Counted from the first letter of the stretch, positions 49,602 through 58,849 are shown. The stretch: DNA of 64,000 bases from an uncultured Bacteroidales bacterium (GCA_905234485.1 CAJOHV010000003.1:1-64000), one strand, 5' to 3'. Numbers and translations: made by a program. The notes: a model not told the origin generated them from the sequence alone.

Positions 49602-50776
49602 GCCTCGAGAGCCTTCGCAAGCACGATAAGCGCCTTGCCGAGGTCCTCCTTGTTCAGCACGTAAGCCATACGGACCTGGTTGCGTCCTTCAGCCGGATCG
49701 GTGTAGAATCCGGAACCGGGCGCCATCATTATCGTCTGACCTTCGTAGTTGAAATCAGTCAGGCACCAGATGCAGAACTTCTCCGCATCGTCCACCGGAA
49801 GTTGGACCATAGTGTAGAACGCTCCCATCGGGGTGGGTGAAAACACTCCTGGGATCTTGTTCAGGCCGTTGATCAGGAAGTTGCGGCGGCTGAGATACTC
49901 GTCGTACACTTCGTCCATATATTCCTGAGGAGTCGAAAGACTGGCCTCGGCGATAATCTGACCGACGAGGGGCGGGCTGAGGCGCGCCTGGCAGAATTTC
50001 ATCACCGCCTCACGGACGGCCTTATTCTTGGTGATGAGAGCGCCGATGCGTATGCCGCACTCGCTGTAGCGCTTGCTCACGGAGTCGATAAGCACCACAT
50101 TCTCCTCGATGCCCTCCAGATGGCAGGCGCTGATGTACGGAGCCTTGGTGTAGATGAACTCGCGGTAGACCTCGTCGCTGAACAGATACAGGTTGTATTT
50201 CTTCACGAGATCGCGCAGACGCAGCATCTCTTTCTTGCTGTAAAGGTAACCGGTCGGGTTGTTAGGATTGCAGATCAAAATCGCCTTCGTCTTCTCGGTG
50301 ATCTGCTCTTCGAACTTCTCCATGGGCGGGAGTTTGAATCCGTCTTCGATGGAGGTCTTGACGGACTTTACCACCGCGCCGCAACTGATGGCAAAAGCCA
50401 TATAGTTGGCGTACGAAGGATCCGTAACGATAATTTCATCGCCCGGATTCAGGCAAGCCATGTAAGCAAACATCACGGCCTCGGAGCCGCCGGAGGTGAT
50501 GATAATCTCGTCCGGGCTGAGGTCTATGCCATAGTTGGCATAGTAACTGACCATCTTCGTGCGGAGCGCTTTGTAACCCTGAGACGGGCTATACTCCAGA
50601 ATCGAGCGGTCCAGATGCCTTACGGCCTCGAGAGCGCATTCCGGGGTCTTGATGTCCGGCTGACCGATGTTCAGATGGTAGACGTGGATGCCGTTGCGCT
50701 TCGCCGCGTCGGCGTATTTCGCGAGTTTGCGGATAGGCGAACTCGGCATATTGTCGGCTCTCTGTGAAATCTGCAT
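49577..50776 (-). CDS. Class I/II PLP-dependent aminotransferase
   Basis: 399 residues. It has the fold-type I blocks LNIGQPDIKTPE, IIITSGGSEAV, the substrate-binding ICNPNNPTGYLY and SDEVYREFIY. The PLP Lys is in SVSKRYSECGIRIG, followed by the Arg binding the alpha-carboxylate near the end. It is closest in style to aspartate/aromatic aminotransferases of subgroup Ib. Substrate is not decided. It starts 1 nt after the nitroreductase stop, in one operon. Confidence 0.93.
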   Translation of the reverse strand: MQISQRADNMPSSPIRKLAKYADAAKRNGIHVYHLNIGQPDIKTPECALEAVRHLDRSILEYSPSQGYKALRTKMVSYYANYGIDLSPDEIIITSGGSEAVMFAYMACLNPGDEIIVTDPSYANYMAFAISCGAVVKSVKTSIEDGFKLPPMEKFEEQITEKTKAILICNPNNPTGYLYSKKEMLRLRDLVKKYNLYLFSDEVYREFIYTKAPYISACHLEGIEENVVLIDSVSKRYSECGIRIGALITKNKAVREAVMKFCQARLSPPLVGQIIAEASLSTPQEYMDEVYDEYLSRRNFLINGLNKIPGVFSPTPMGAFYTMVQLPVDDAEKFCIWCLTDFNYEGQTIMMAPGSGFYTDPAEGRNQVRMAYVLNKEDLGKALIVLAKALEAYNALESE

Positions 50777-50777
50777 A

Positions 50778-51404
50778 TTAGATAATGATGTCTTCTACTC
50801 TGAGTTTGGGAACGTAATGCACTCCGTTTTCGCGGTAGTACTTGATCGACTCGCCGGCCTTGATCTCGACGAGTTCAATCTTTTCGGCGCTTTTGCCCAC
50901 GGCCACGACGCAGATCGGTTCGAGCGGCAGACCCAGCCCGGCCTGAAGCGCTGCGTGGTCGAAGTTGCGGATAATCAGCCCGTTAAGCCCGAGGTCCACG
51001 GCCTTGAGCAGCATCGTCTGAACCGAAATGCCGAGGTCTATGAGCAGGCCCGGATTCTCCGGCTTGGTCGTGCAGACCACGATGAAGGCCTCCGGTTCCG
51101 TACCCGGGAACGGGAGATGCAGTTCGGGCAGCGCGCGGCCCATCTTGATATGGCGGTTCACTTCGTCCGCCTCCGGGCCCTTGGTCACCAGATGGAACCT
51201 CAGCGCCTGCTGGTTCACGGACGAGGCCACTTTCGGGTTCACGGCGACCATTGCGGTCAACTGCCGGCTATGCACCACATAACTCTGATCGAAGCCGCGA
51301 ACGCTGCGGTTGCGCCTTATTAGAGTCTCGAGGGAAGGGCGGTTCGAGACAGTCGCCGCCTTGCCGATTTCTTCCTGTCTTTTCTCCAGATAATTGTCTG
51401 CCAT
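50778..51404 (-). CDS. Nitroreductase-family FMN-dependent oxidoreductase
   Basis: 208 residues. LIRRNRSVRGFDQSYVV is the N-terminal FMN-binding 'RRSvR.f' motif, NQQALRFHLV follows, and the C-terminus carries LGLNGLIIRNFDH...GLGLPLEPICVVAVGK. The acceptor is unknown. Minus-strand -7 TAACTTTG (51410-51417) is 5 nt before the ATG, so the message starts at or near the ATG. It is first in an operon with the aminotransferase and divergent from gdhA. Confidence 0.9.
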   Translation of the reverse strand: MADNYLEKRQEEIGKAATVSNRPSLETLIRRNRSVRGFDQSYVVHSRQLTAMVAVNPKVASSVNQQALRFHLVTKGPEADEVNRHIKMGRALPELHLPFPGTEPEAFIVVCTTKPENPGLLIDLGISVQTMLLKAVDLGLNGLIIRNFDHAALQAGLGLPLEPICVVAVGKSAEKIELVEIKAGESIKYYRENGVHYVPKLRVEDIII

Positions 51405-51409
51405 GGCGT

Positions 51410-51438
51410 CAAAGTTAGAAATTTAATATGTATATTTG
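51410..51438. promoter_or_regulatory. Divergent -7 boxes of the nitroreductase and gdhA genes
   Basis: Minus TAACTTTG (51410-51417) ends 5 nt before the nitroreductase ATG. Plus TATATTTG (51431-51438) ends 28 nt before the gdhA ATG. The two are 13 nt apart, so they probably compete. Confidence 0.6.
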
Positions 51439-51466
51439 AAATTGTTTTAATCTAAAACATTTAGTT

Positions 51467-52822
51467 ATGTCAGCGTTTACCGAAAAGTATGTGAAGGAGT
51501 TTATGGGCGAATTAATCGCCAAAAACCCTGGAGAATCCGAATTTCATCAGGCAGTCAAGGAAGTTCTCGAGGCGGTAGCGCCGACCCTCGAAGCGTATCC
51601 CCATTTCCTGGACGCCAAGATTATGGAGAGAATGGTGGAGCCTGAGCGAGTGATTATCTTCCGCGTTCCCTGGATGGACGACGAGGGCAATGTGCGCATC
51701 AACCGTGGTTTCCGCGTGCAGATGAACAGCGCGATCGGCCCTTACAAGGGCGGCATCCGTTTCCACGCCAGCGTTAACCTCTCCATCATGAAGTTCCTCG
51801 CATTCGAACAGACTTTCAAAAACGCGCTCACGACCCTGCCTATGGGAGGAGCCAAGGGCGGTTCGGACTTCAGCCCGCGCGGCAAGTCCGACGCCGAAGT
51901 GATGCGCTTCTGCCAGAGTTTTATGACCGAACTCCAGAGGCATATCGGTCCGGATACGGACGTGCCTGCGGGCGATATCGGAGTCGGCGGCCGTGAGATC
52001 GGCTTTATGTTCGGCCAGTACAAGCGCCTGCGCGACGAGTTCACGGGCACGCTGACGGGTAAGGGCCAGACGTGGGGCGGCAGCCTCATCAGGCCGGAAG
52101 CCACCGGCTATGGCCTCTGCTATTTCGCCGAGCAGATGCTGGCCACACGCGGCAAGAGTTTCAAGGGACAGACGGTCCTCATCTCCGGAGCCGGCAACGT
52201 GGCCCAGTATGCGGCGCAGAAGGCTATGAGGCTCGGCGCCAAGGTCGTGACCCTCTCGGACAGCGACGGTTTCGTCTATGATCCCGACGGCCTCACCGAG
52301 GAGAAACTCGAATACGTGCTCTTCCTCAAGAACGTCAAGCGCGGCCGTATCAGCGAGTACGCTCAGAAATATCCCACAGCAACATATTACCCCGGCGAGC
52401 GCCCCTGGAAGATCAAGTGCGACATAGCCTTGCCTTGCGCAACCCAGAACGAAATCGAAGCGGCGGATGCGCAGAAACTGGTGGACAACGGCTGCTGGTG
52501 CGTGGCAGAAGGCGCGAACATGCCTTCGACTCCCGAAGCGATCGAGATATTCAAGAAGCACAAACTTCTCTATTCTCCGGGCAAGGCCTCGAACGCGGGC
52601 GGAGTCGCCACATCAGGTCTCGAAATGAGCCAAAACTCCATGCGCCAAAAGTGGACCGCCGAGGAAGTGGACAATTATCTGCGCCGCATCATGTCGGACA
52701 TCCACGCCAACTGCCTCAAGTACGGCACTGACCCGGACGGTTACATCGACTATGTCCGCGGAGCGAATGTCGCCGGCTTCATGAAAGTCGCGACCGCTAT
52801 GATGGATCAGGGATTGGTGTAG
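51467..52822 (+). CDS. gdhA: Glutamate dehydrogenase (NADP-type, hexameric)
   Basis: 451 residues, the length of the small hexameric GDHs. Substrate site GPYKGGIRFH, catalytic LPMGGAKGGSDF (Lys), DVPAGDIGVGGREIG, the Rossmann start LISGAGNVAQYAAQKA, and the C-terminal SNAGGVATSGLEMSQN are all intact. It assimilates ammonium onto 2-oxoglutarate, using NADPH in most Bacteroidetes homologues. It is monocistronic with an approximately 22-nt leader. REP-like copy B follows its stop. Confidence 0.97.
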   Translation: MSAFTEKYVKEFMGELIAKNPGESEFHQAVKEVLEAVAPTLEAYPHFLDAKIMERMVEPERVIIFRVPWMDDEGNVRINRGFRVQMNSAIGPYKGGIRFHASVNLSIMKFLAFEQTFKNALTTLPMGGAKGGSDFSPRGKSDAEVMRFCQSFMTELQRHIGPDTDVPAGDIGVGGREIGFMFGQYKRLRDEFTGTLTGKGQTWGGSLIRPEATGYGLCYFAEQMLATRGKSFKGQTVLISGAGNVAQYAAQKAMRLGAKVVTLSDSDGFVYDPDGLTEEKLEYVLFLKNVKRGRISEYAQKYPTATYYPGERPWKIKCDIALPCATQNEIEAADAQKLVDNGCWCVAEGANMPSTPEAIEIFKKHKLLYSPGKASNAGGVATSGLEMSQNSMRQKWTAEEVDNYLRRIMSDIHANCLKYGTDPDGYIDYVRGANVAGFMKVATAMMDQGLV

Positions 52823-52843
52823 GGACTATTTCTTTGACTGTTT

Positions 52844-52953
52844 GTGCAAGGTTTGTTTTTACGTGACAGACCTTGCACATTCATTTTGCCCTACACGTAA
52901 TTGTGGGAGCATTCATTCGTTCAAGGTCTGACTACTAAAAACAGACCTTGAAC
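52844..52953. repeat. REP-like inverted palindrome pair, copy B (110 bp)
   Basis: Units at 52844-52878 (arms GTGCAAGGT / ACCTTGCAC, a compensated base-pair change) and 52919-52953 (GTTCAAGGT / ACCTTGAAC) are each 35 nt with 17-nt centres. They are inverted relative to each other with a 40-nt spacer, the same dimensions as copy A. The pair lies between the convergent gdhA and ffh genes and is followed by A5. Confidence 0.8.
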
Positions 52954-52981
52954 AAAAATAGAAAATAACTACCGGGTAATC

Positions 52982-54295
52982 CTACCTCAACCCTTTCAGG
53001 CGGGCCTGGAGGGAGCCGTCCATGGCCATCTTCATCATTTTCTGCGAACCTTCGAACTGCTTGATGAGGCGGTTCACGTCCGCGATGCTGGTGCCTGAGC
53101 CGGCGGCGATGCGGCGACGGCGCGACCCGTTGAGGGATTCGGGGTGCTCACGCTCGTAGGGGGTCATGCTCTTGATTATGGCTTCGGTGCTCTTGAAGGC
53201 TTTGTCGTTGTCGATATCCACGTCTTTCATCGCGTTGCCCACTCCGGGTATCATCCCGGCGAGTTCCTTGATGTCGCCCATTTTGCGCACCTGCTGGATC
53301 TGGTCGTAGTAGTCGTTGAAATTGAACTTGCCCTTGGCGATTTTTTTCTTGACTTCGCGGGCTTGCTTCTCGTCGAATTGCTCCTGGGCGCGCTCGACCA
53401 GGGAAACCACATCGCCCATGCCGAGGATTCTGTCCGCGATACGGGAGGGATGGAAGACATCGATGGCCTCCATCTTTTCTCCGGTGCTGACGAACTTCAC
53501 GGGTTTGCCGCTGACGGCCTTCACAGAGAGGGCCGCGCCGCCGCGGGTATCGCCGTCCAACTTGGTGAGGACGATGCCGTCGTAGTCGATCGCTTCGTTG
53601 AAGGCCGTTGCGCTCAGAACTGCGTCCTGACCGGTCATGGCGTCCACAACGAACAGGGTCTCGCTCGGACTGCAGGCCTTGTGCATCGCGCGGATCTCGT
53701 CCATCAGTTCCTGATCCACGGCGAGACGGCCGGCGGTATCCACAAGCACCACGTCATACGAACGGCCTTCGGCTATCGCGGCCAGGGCTACCTTCACGGG
53801 GTCCGATTCGCCGTCGATCGAGAAGACGGGAAGACCGATGCCTTCGGCGAGGGTCTTCAACTGCTCGATCGCGGCCGGACGGAAGGTGTCGCACGCCGCG
53901 AGCAGGACCTTCTTGCCCTTCTTCTTCAGCCAGAGACCCAACTTGGCAGTGAATGTGGTCTTACCGGAACCGTTCAGACCTGCGATGAGGACCACGGCGG
54001 GGTAGCCTTTGAGATTGATTTCAGATGACTCGCTGCCCATAAACTCCACGAGTTCGTCGTGGACTATCTTGACCATCATCTGCTGGGGCTTCACGGCTGT
54101 GAGCACGTTCTGCCCGAGCGCTTTCTGCTTGACATTGTCGCAGAATTCCTTGGCCACTTTGTAGGACACGTCTGCATCCAGCAGGGCGCGGCGTACGTCT
54201 TTCAGGGTCTCGGAAATGTTGATCTCGGTGATTTTGCCTTCACCTTTGAGTATCTTGAATGAGCGCTCCAGTCTTTCGCTGAGGTTTTCGAACAT
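52982..54295 (-). CDS. ffh: Signal recognition particle protein Ffh
   Basis: 437 residues. The N domain starts MFENLSERLERSFKIL. The G domain has GLNGSGKTTFTAKL (G1), DTFRPAAIEQL, VDTAGR (G3) and TKLDGDTRGGAAL (G4). The Met-rich M domain for signal peptides and 4.5S RNA is at the C-terminus. Ffh with 4.5S RNA targets nascent membrane proteins to FtsY/SecYEG. Minus-strand -7 TAAATTTG (54318-54325) precedes it by 22 nt. No 4.5S RNA gene was seen in the window. Confidence 0.98.
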   Translation of the reverse strand: MFENLSERLERSFKILKGEGKITEINISETLKDVRRALLDADVSYKVAKEFCDNVKQKALGQNVLTAVKPQQMMVKIVHDELVEFMGSESSEINLKGYPAVVLIAGLNGSGKTTFTAKLGLWLKKKGKKVLLAACDTFRPAAIEQLKTLAEGIGLPVFSIDGESDPVKVALAAIAEGRSYDVVLVDTAGRLAVDQELMDEIRAMHKACSPSETLFVVDAMTGQDAVLSATAFNEAIDYDGIVLTKLDGDTRGGAALSVKAVSGKPVKFVSTGEKMEAIDVFHPSRIADRILGMGDVVSLVERAQEQFDEKQAREVKKKIAKGKFNFNDYYDQIQQVRKMGDIKELAGMIPGVGNAMKDVDIDNDKAFKSTEAIIKSMTPYEREHPESLNGSRRRRIAAGSGTSIADVNRLIKQFEGSQKMMKMAMDGSLQARLKGLR

Positions 54296-54317
54296 AGTGA
54301 TTTCTTTTAACGAGTCG

Positions 54318-54346
54318 CAAATTTACACAAATTCTGCTTAAATTTG
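54318..54346. promoter_or_regulatory. Divergent -7 boxes of ffh and the outer-membrane protein gene
   Basis: Minus TAAATTTG (54318-54325) is for ffh. Plus TAAATTTG (54339-54346) ends 9 nt before the ATG at 54356. The two boxes are identical and arranged head to head. Confidence 0.65.
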
Positions 54347-54355
54347 AGCCTGAAT

Positions 54356-55420
54356 ATGAAAAGGCTGGTTCTCATCCTGTTGCTTGCTCTCAGCAGCGCC
54401 TGCGCCCTCGCCCAGGTGAAATTCTTCACGGGCTCGGGCCTCGGCTATGTGTTCGATAACCACGAATTCGATCCGTCGCACGGCACATACATTCCCTCGG
54501 AAACGATTCACTTCGTCAGAGTCAGCAATATCTTCGGCTGGGAATTCCCTCAGAGCGATAACCTTACCCATAAACTGGTCTTCGGAGTGGATCTGGTCAA
54601 GCAGATGGGAACTGAAATCGAAGCGCTCAAAGATGTGGTCGCTGACATCCCTATCTACTACAACGCCGTGTCGGATAACGGGCGGAGGACTTTCACTGCC
54701 GCTATGGGCTCTTTCCCCAGGCGTTTCGTCAAAGGCAAGTACAGCGAGGCCCTGATGAGTGAGGAGACGGTGGAGACGGACTTCAACCTGGACGGAATGT
54801 ACCTGTCCTGGGACAAGGAATCGTTCTTCACTGAACTGGCTCTGGACTGGATGGGCAAGTATGGCAACACCCGTAAAGAGCGTTTCCAGATACTCAGTTA
54901 CGGTTCGTGGAACCTCGCCCCGGCCCTTTCCTTCGGCTGGGCCGGCAGTTTCTATCACTATGCCGGAAGTGTGGCGGCCCCCGGCGTCGTGGACAATCAC
55001 CACCTCCAGGTGTTCGGCAAACTTGACCTTGCGGCAGACAGCGCGGACAGCGAACTCAGTCTAAAACTCAGCGCGATAGGAAGTTATCAGAAAGACCGTC
55101 GGCGCGACGACCTTCGCCTTCCGTTCGGAGGCGAGGCCGAGGCGACCGTTCGTTGGAAGAGTCTGGGCTTGAAGAACGTGACGGCCTACACCAAGGACAT
55201 GCTCCCGTTCTATAAAGACCTGGATTTCGCAGGGAATCCTTATGGAGATATGCTCTACCGCGGATCCAAGTTCTACAAAGGTTTCTATGATCTCGCCGAA
55301 CTGTACTGGACCCCGAAGATCACTAAAAAACTGGACCTCAAGGTGAGTTTCCGCTTCCACTTCGGCGCCGAAGGTTTCCTCGGCTCGGAGCAGCGCGTCG
55401 CCCTATTTTTCGATATATGA
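54356..55420 (+). CDS. Predicted outer-membrane beta-barrel protein, unknown function
   Basis: The start at 54356 (MKRLVLILLLALSSACALAQ) gives a signal peptide and 354 residues. The ORF-track TTG start lies within the -7 box. The mature part alternates hydrophobic and polar residues in many short strands (LSYGSWNLAPALSFGWAGSFYHYAG; LDLKVSFRFHFGAEG) and ends in an aromatic strand (VALFFDI), as outer-membrane barrels do. No named family is recognised. It overlaps the 5'-nucleotidase lipoprotein gene by 4 nt, so the two products may act together at the envelope. Confidence 0.7.
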   Translation: MKRLVLILLLALSSACALAQVKFFTGSGLGYVFDNHEFDPSHGTYIPSETIHFVRVSNIFGWEFPQSDNLTHKLVFGVDLVKQMGTEIEALKDVVADIPIYYNAVSDNGRRTFTAAMGSFPRRFVKGKYSEALMSEETVETDFNLDGMYLSWDKESFFTELALDWMGKYGNTRKERFQILSYGSWNLAPALSFGWAGSFYHYAGSVAAPGVVDNHHLQVFGKLDLAADSADSELSLKLSAIGSYQKDRRRDDLRLPFGGEAEATVRWKSLGLKNVTAYTKDMLPFYKDLDFAGNPYGDMLYRGSKFYKGFYDLAELYWTPKITKKLDLKVSFRFHFGAEGFLGSEQRVALFFDI

Positions 55421-57162
55421 AAAATCTGAACAAATACCTTCTAGCGCTTGCGGTTCTCGCCGCATGCGCCTGCCAGCCTCGTGAAGGCACCATCCACATC
55501 ATCACCACCAACGACGTGCACGGAGCATGGTTCGACAGCACCTATGTCGGTGGCCGCCAGGTCCCCAGCCTGATGGCCATAAATCACTACGTTGACAGCA
55601 TCCGCGCCGCCGTGGGCAAATCCAATGTGCTGCTGCTGGACGCCGGCGACTGCCTTCAGGGCGACAATGCGGCCTACTATTTCAACTATGTGGACACGCT
55701 GAGCGAGCATCTCTTCGTGCGTCTGGTAGACTATATGGGCTACGATGCGATAGTGGTCGGGAACCACGACGTGGAGACGGGGCATCCCGTCTACGACCGC
55801 GTCACCCGCGGGCTCGAGGCCCACGGCATTCCTTTCCTCGCCGGCAACGCCCTGAAAGCGGATGGAACTTCGTACTGGCCAGAATATAAAGTTTTCAAGA
55901 AAAGCGGCCTGAAAGTGCTCGTGCTCGGTTACACCAACGCCAATATGGCGGCCTGGCTGGACGAGAGCATCTGGTCCGGAATGCATTTTGTCTCTCTCGT
56001 GCCCTTCGTTCAGGAAAGGGTGGACGCGCTCAAGGCTCAGATCAAGCCGGACGTGACGATAGTGGCAGTCCACAGTGGAGTGGGCTCCGGGAATGGGGAA
56101 GTGCTTGAGTCACAGGGGCTTGACTTATTTAAAACGCTGCGCGGAGTGGATTTGGTGGTCACATCGCACGACCATCGTCCGAGGATGGAGAGCACAGACA
56201 GCATAGCGCTAGTGAACTCGGGTTCGAAGGCCAATAATATCACCCACACAGTGATCACCGTCGGCCCCGACGGCGGCAGGACCATCACCCCCGAAATCAT
56301 CAGGGTGGACAAGTCCAAGACGGATCCCCGTATGCGCGAGGCGTTCGCTTACGAATTCTCTGAGATCAGGCAGTTCACGACCATGGAGGTCGGCTCCATC
56401 AGCGAGCCCATGCTCACCCGCGAGTCGTTTGCCGGCCGCTGCTTCTATATGGACTTTATCCACTTCATCGAGCGCGATTTCTCGGGGGCGGAGATTTCGT
56501 TCGCGGCGCCGCTTTCCTTCAACAAAAAGGTGGATTCTGGAAAGATTATCTTCAACGACCTGTTCACGATATATCCCTTCGAGAACGCCCTGTGCGTGAT
56601 TCGTCTGAGCGGACGCGAGATAAAGGACTACCTGGAGTATTCCTACGACAAATGGATCCAAACCTGGAAGCCCGGAGGCCACGTGTTCAATATGAGCAAC
56701 CGCGCCGATGCGCGTTACTCGCAGGGGAGATGGTCGTTCAACGCGCCGAGTTACAACTTCGACAGCGCGTCCGGTATCAACTACACGGTGGATATCACCA
56801 AGCCGTTCGGCAAACGTGTGAGCATAGCCTCCATGGCCGACGGCAGCCGCTTCGATCTGAACCGTGAATACACCGTGGCGATGACCTCGTACCGTGCTGC
56901 CGGCGGTGGAGATATGCTATTCAAGGGCGCGGGGCTTACCCGTGAGGAACTCGACGGGCGTCTGGAGGCCCGTTTCCCGGAAATCCGCGACCTTATCTAC
57001 CGCTACTTCATGATCCACGATTCGGCGGATCCCAAAACTCTGGAAGAACCGCAGGGAGAGATGGATGACTCGCGCATCCTTCTCGGCGACTGGAAGTTCG
57101 TCCCCGAAGCGGCAGCAAAAAAGGCCATATCCGAGGATATGACCTTGATGTTCGGGAATTAA
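55417..57162 (+). CDS. 5'-nucleotidase/2',3'-cyclic phosphodiesterase family lipoprotein
   Basis: 581 residues with a lipoprotein signal (AVLAACAC). The calcineurin-like phosphoesterase domain shows TTNDVHGAWF, LLDAGDCLQGDN, VVGNHDVETG, VAVHSGVG and TSHDHRPR in the right order (about 28-270). The C-terminal 5'-nucleotidase domain has IFNDLFTIYPFENAL and TVAMTSYRAAGGGD. It most likely hydrolyses extracellular or periplasmic nucleotides for salvage, in line with the purine nucleoside phosphorylases 5 kb away. The 3' end overlaps the convergent nadE by 4 nt. Confidence 0.93.
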   Translation: MKNLNKYLLALAVLAACACQPREGTIHIITTNDVHGAWFDSTYVGGRQVPSLMAINHYVDSIRAAVGKSNVLLLDAGDCLQGDNAAYYFNYVDTLSEHLFVRLVDYMGYDAIVVGNHDVETGHPVYDRVTRGLEAHGIPFLAGNALKADGTSYWPEYKVFKKSGLKVLVLGYTNANMAAWLDESIWSGMHFVSLVPFVQERVDALKAQIKPDVTIVAVHSGVGSGNGEVLESQGLDLFKTLRGVDLVVTSHDHRPRMESTDSIALVNSGSKANNITHTVITVGPDGGRTITPEIIRVDKSKTDPRMREAFAYEFSEIRQFTTMEVGSISEPMLTRESFAGRCFYMDFIHFIERDFSGAEISFAAPLSFNKKVDSGKIIFNDLFTIYPFENALCVIRLSGREIKDYLEYSYDKWIQTWKPGGHVFNMSNRADARYSQGRWSFNAPSYNFDSASGINYTVDITKPFGKRVSIASMADGSRFDLNREYTVAMTSYRAAGGGDMLFKGAGLTREELDGRLEARFPEIRDLIYRYFMIHDSADPKTLEEPQGEMDDSRILLGDWKFVPEAAAKKAISEDMTLMFGN

Positions 57163-58808
57163 TCCAATTCTTCGAGCCACAAATCCGGACTCGCGTCAGT
57201 GGGCATCATCCAGTCTCCGCGAGGGGAGAGGCTTATGTCCAGGACCTTGGGCCCGCAGGGGCTGCAGGCGCGCTTGAATTGCTGGCTGAAGAAACGTTTC
57301 AAGAAGATATTCAGCCAATTCTTGACGGTGTCCTTGTCGTAAGTGCCGGCGAATTCCTTACTTGCCGCCAAGAGGATATCCTTCGGTGATTCGCCCTTGC
57401 AGACATGCCACAGGAAGAAATCGTGGAGCTCGTAGGGCCCGATTATGCCCTCAGTGGGCTGCGAGCCGGGGAGGAGTTCGGGCGAAACGGGCGTGTCCAA
57501 AATATCCAGCAGGGCGGCCTCGCAGGGGTGGCCCTTTGAGAGCATACGGACGATGGCCCTGATGAGGGTCTTCGGCACACCGGCGTTCACTCCGTACATG
57601 CTCATATGGTCGCCGTTGTAGGTGCACCAGCCGAGCGCTATCTCCGAAAGATCGCCCGTGCCGATCACGATTCCGCCGACTTTGTTGCCCAAGTCCATGA
57701 GCACCTGAGTGCGTTCGCGGGCCTGCGCGTTCTCGAACGTGACATCGTGCATCGAAGGGTCCTGGCCGATGTCCTTGAAATGCTGGCTTACGGCATTGCC
57801 GATTCCTATCTCCATGGCGGTGATTCCCAGCCTTTCCATAAGCACCCACGCATTCGAGCGCGTCCTGTCGGAGGTGCCGAAGCAGGGCATGGTCACGCCG
57901 TAGATGCCCTTGCGGTCCAGACCGAGCCTGTCGAAGGATTCGCAGATTACGAGCAGCGCGAGCGTGCTGTCCAGACCGCCCGAAACGCCTATCACGCATT
58001 TGCTGCAGTGGATATGCTCCAGGCGGCTCATGAGCGCGGTCACCTGAATATCGAAGATTTCGCGGTTAGTGTCTTCCGGCTCGGACGGCTCGGCCGATAC
58101 TTGTTTATCAGGGTCTATTTCAGCGCAAATCCAACTTGATTCCTTCTGGAATCTCTTGTTCTCGGCGAGTTTGACGCCATTGGAGTAGATTAGCGAAGAA
58201 CCGGCCCACACGAGGTCGTCAGTGGATTCGCCGTAGCCGTTGCAGCAATAAATGTTGCAGCCGGGGAGCGCGGCCAGAGAGGCCTTGCGGCGGTCGTGTT
58301 TGCCCGCTACTTCGAAGGACGCGGCGGGGCGGACGGTGATGCCGGATTCGGAGGCGGATGTGAGGTCGTCGCCTATCACTATGCCGAAAGCGAGACCGCC
58401 TGCATCGAATGGCTGCGACGGGCTGCCGGGCTGGAACCAGCGTTGTTCCATGGGCGAAAGGGCGGTTTTTGCAGCCATCCCCACTATGTCGCCCCCGCGG
58501 ATTACGAGCGCGGCATCCAGCAGTTTGCCTTCAAAGACTATAGGGCAACCGACCACCAGAGTCTGGGTGAGGCCCGAGGTCTCCGAGCAGAGTCTCTTAA
58601 CCCCGCTTTCCGCCTTGTTGATCAAGGCTTGCTGGAGGAAAAGATCCCCGCAGGTGTATCCTGTTACTGCAAGTTCGGGAAAAACGATGAGATCCGGGTT
58701 GCATTTCCCGGCGATTTCCTTGCTTAGCCTGACGATTTCGCCGATATTCCAATCGACGTGCGCGACCTTAACTTTCGGGGTCGCCGCCGCTGCTTTGAAC
58801 GCTTTCAT
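57159..58808 (-). CDS. nadE: NAD+ synthetase NadE with degenerate nitrilase-like domain
   Basis: 549 residues against about 640-680 for typical glutamine-dependent NadE. The C-terminal synthetase is intact: P-loop GVSGGLDSTLAL, GTGDLSEIALGWCTYNGDHMSMYGVN and the terminal RACSPCGPKVLD. The N-terminal nitrilase domain keeps Glu in VFPELAVTGYTCGDLF and a Lys in AAKTAL. However, the block that should read ICEDLW reads VIGDDLTS, so the nucleophile Cys is Gly (codon GGC), and the loop around it is shortened. It should therefore use free ammonia. Minus -7 TAACTTTG (58816-58823) ends 7 nt before the ATG. Confidence 0.9.
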   Translation of the reverse strand: MKAFKAAAATPKVKVAHVDWNIGEIVRLSKEIAGKCNPDLIVFPELAVTGYTCGDLFLQQALINKAESGVKRLCSETSGLTQTLVVGCPIVFEGKLLDAALVIRGGDIVGMAAKTALSPMEQRWFQPGSPSQPFDAGGLAFGIVIGDDLTSASESGITVRPAASFEVAGKHDRRKASLAALPGCNIYCCNGYGESTDDLVWAGSSLIYSNGVKLAENKRFQKESSWICAEIDPDKQVSAEPSEPEDTNREIFDIQVTALMSRLEHIHCSKCVIGVSGGLDSTLALLVICESFDRLGLDRKGIYGVTMPCFGTSDRTRSNAWVLMERLGITAMEIGIGNAVSQHFKDIGQDPSMHDVTFENAQARERTQVLMDLGNKVGGIVIGTGDLSEIALGWCTYNGDHMSMYGVNAGVPKTLIRAIVRMLSKGHPCEAALLDILDTPVSPELLPGSQPTEGIIGPYELHDFFLWHVCKGESPKDILLAASKEFAGTYDKDTVKNWLNIFLKRFFSQQFKRACSPCGPKVLDISLSPRGDWMMPTDASPDLWLEELD

Positions 58809-58815
58809 ATCATTG

Positions 58816-58843
58816 CAAAGTTAAGCAAATTTGGCTATTTTTG
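58816..58843. promoter_or_regulatory. Divergent -7 boxes of nadE and the UpxY-like gene
   Basis: Minus TAACTTTG (58816-58823) ends 7 nt before the nadE ATG, and plus TATTTTTG (58836-58843) ends 6 nt before the ATG at 58850. Both messages are predicted to be near-leaderless. Confidence 0.6.
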
Positions 58844-58849
58844 TGTGGT

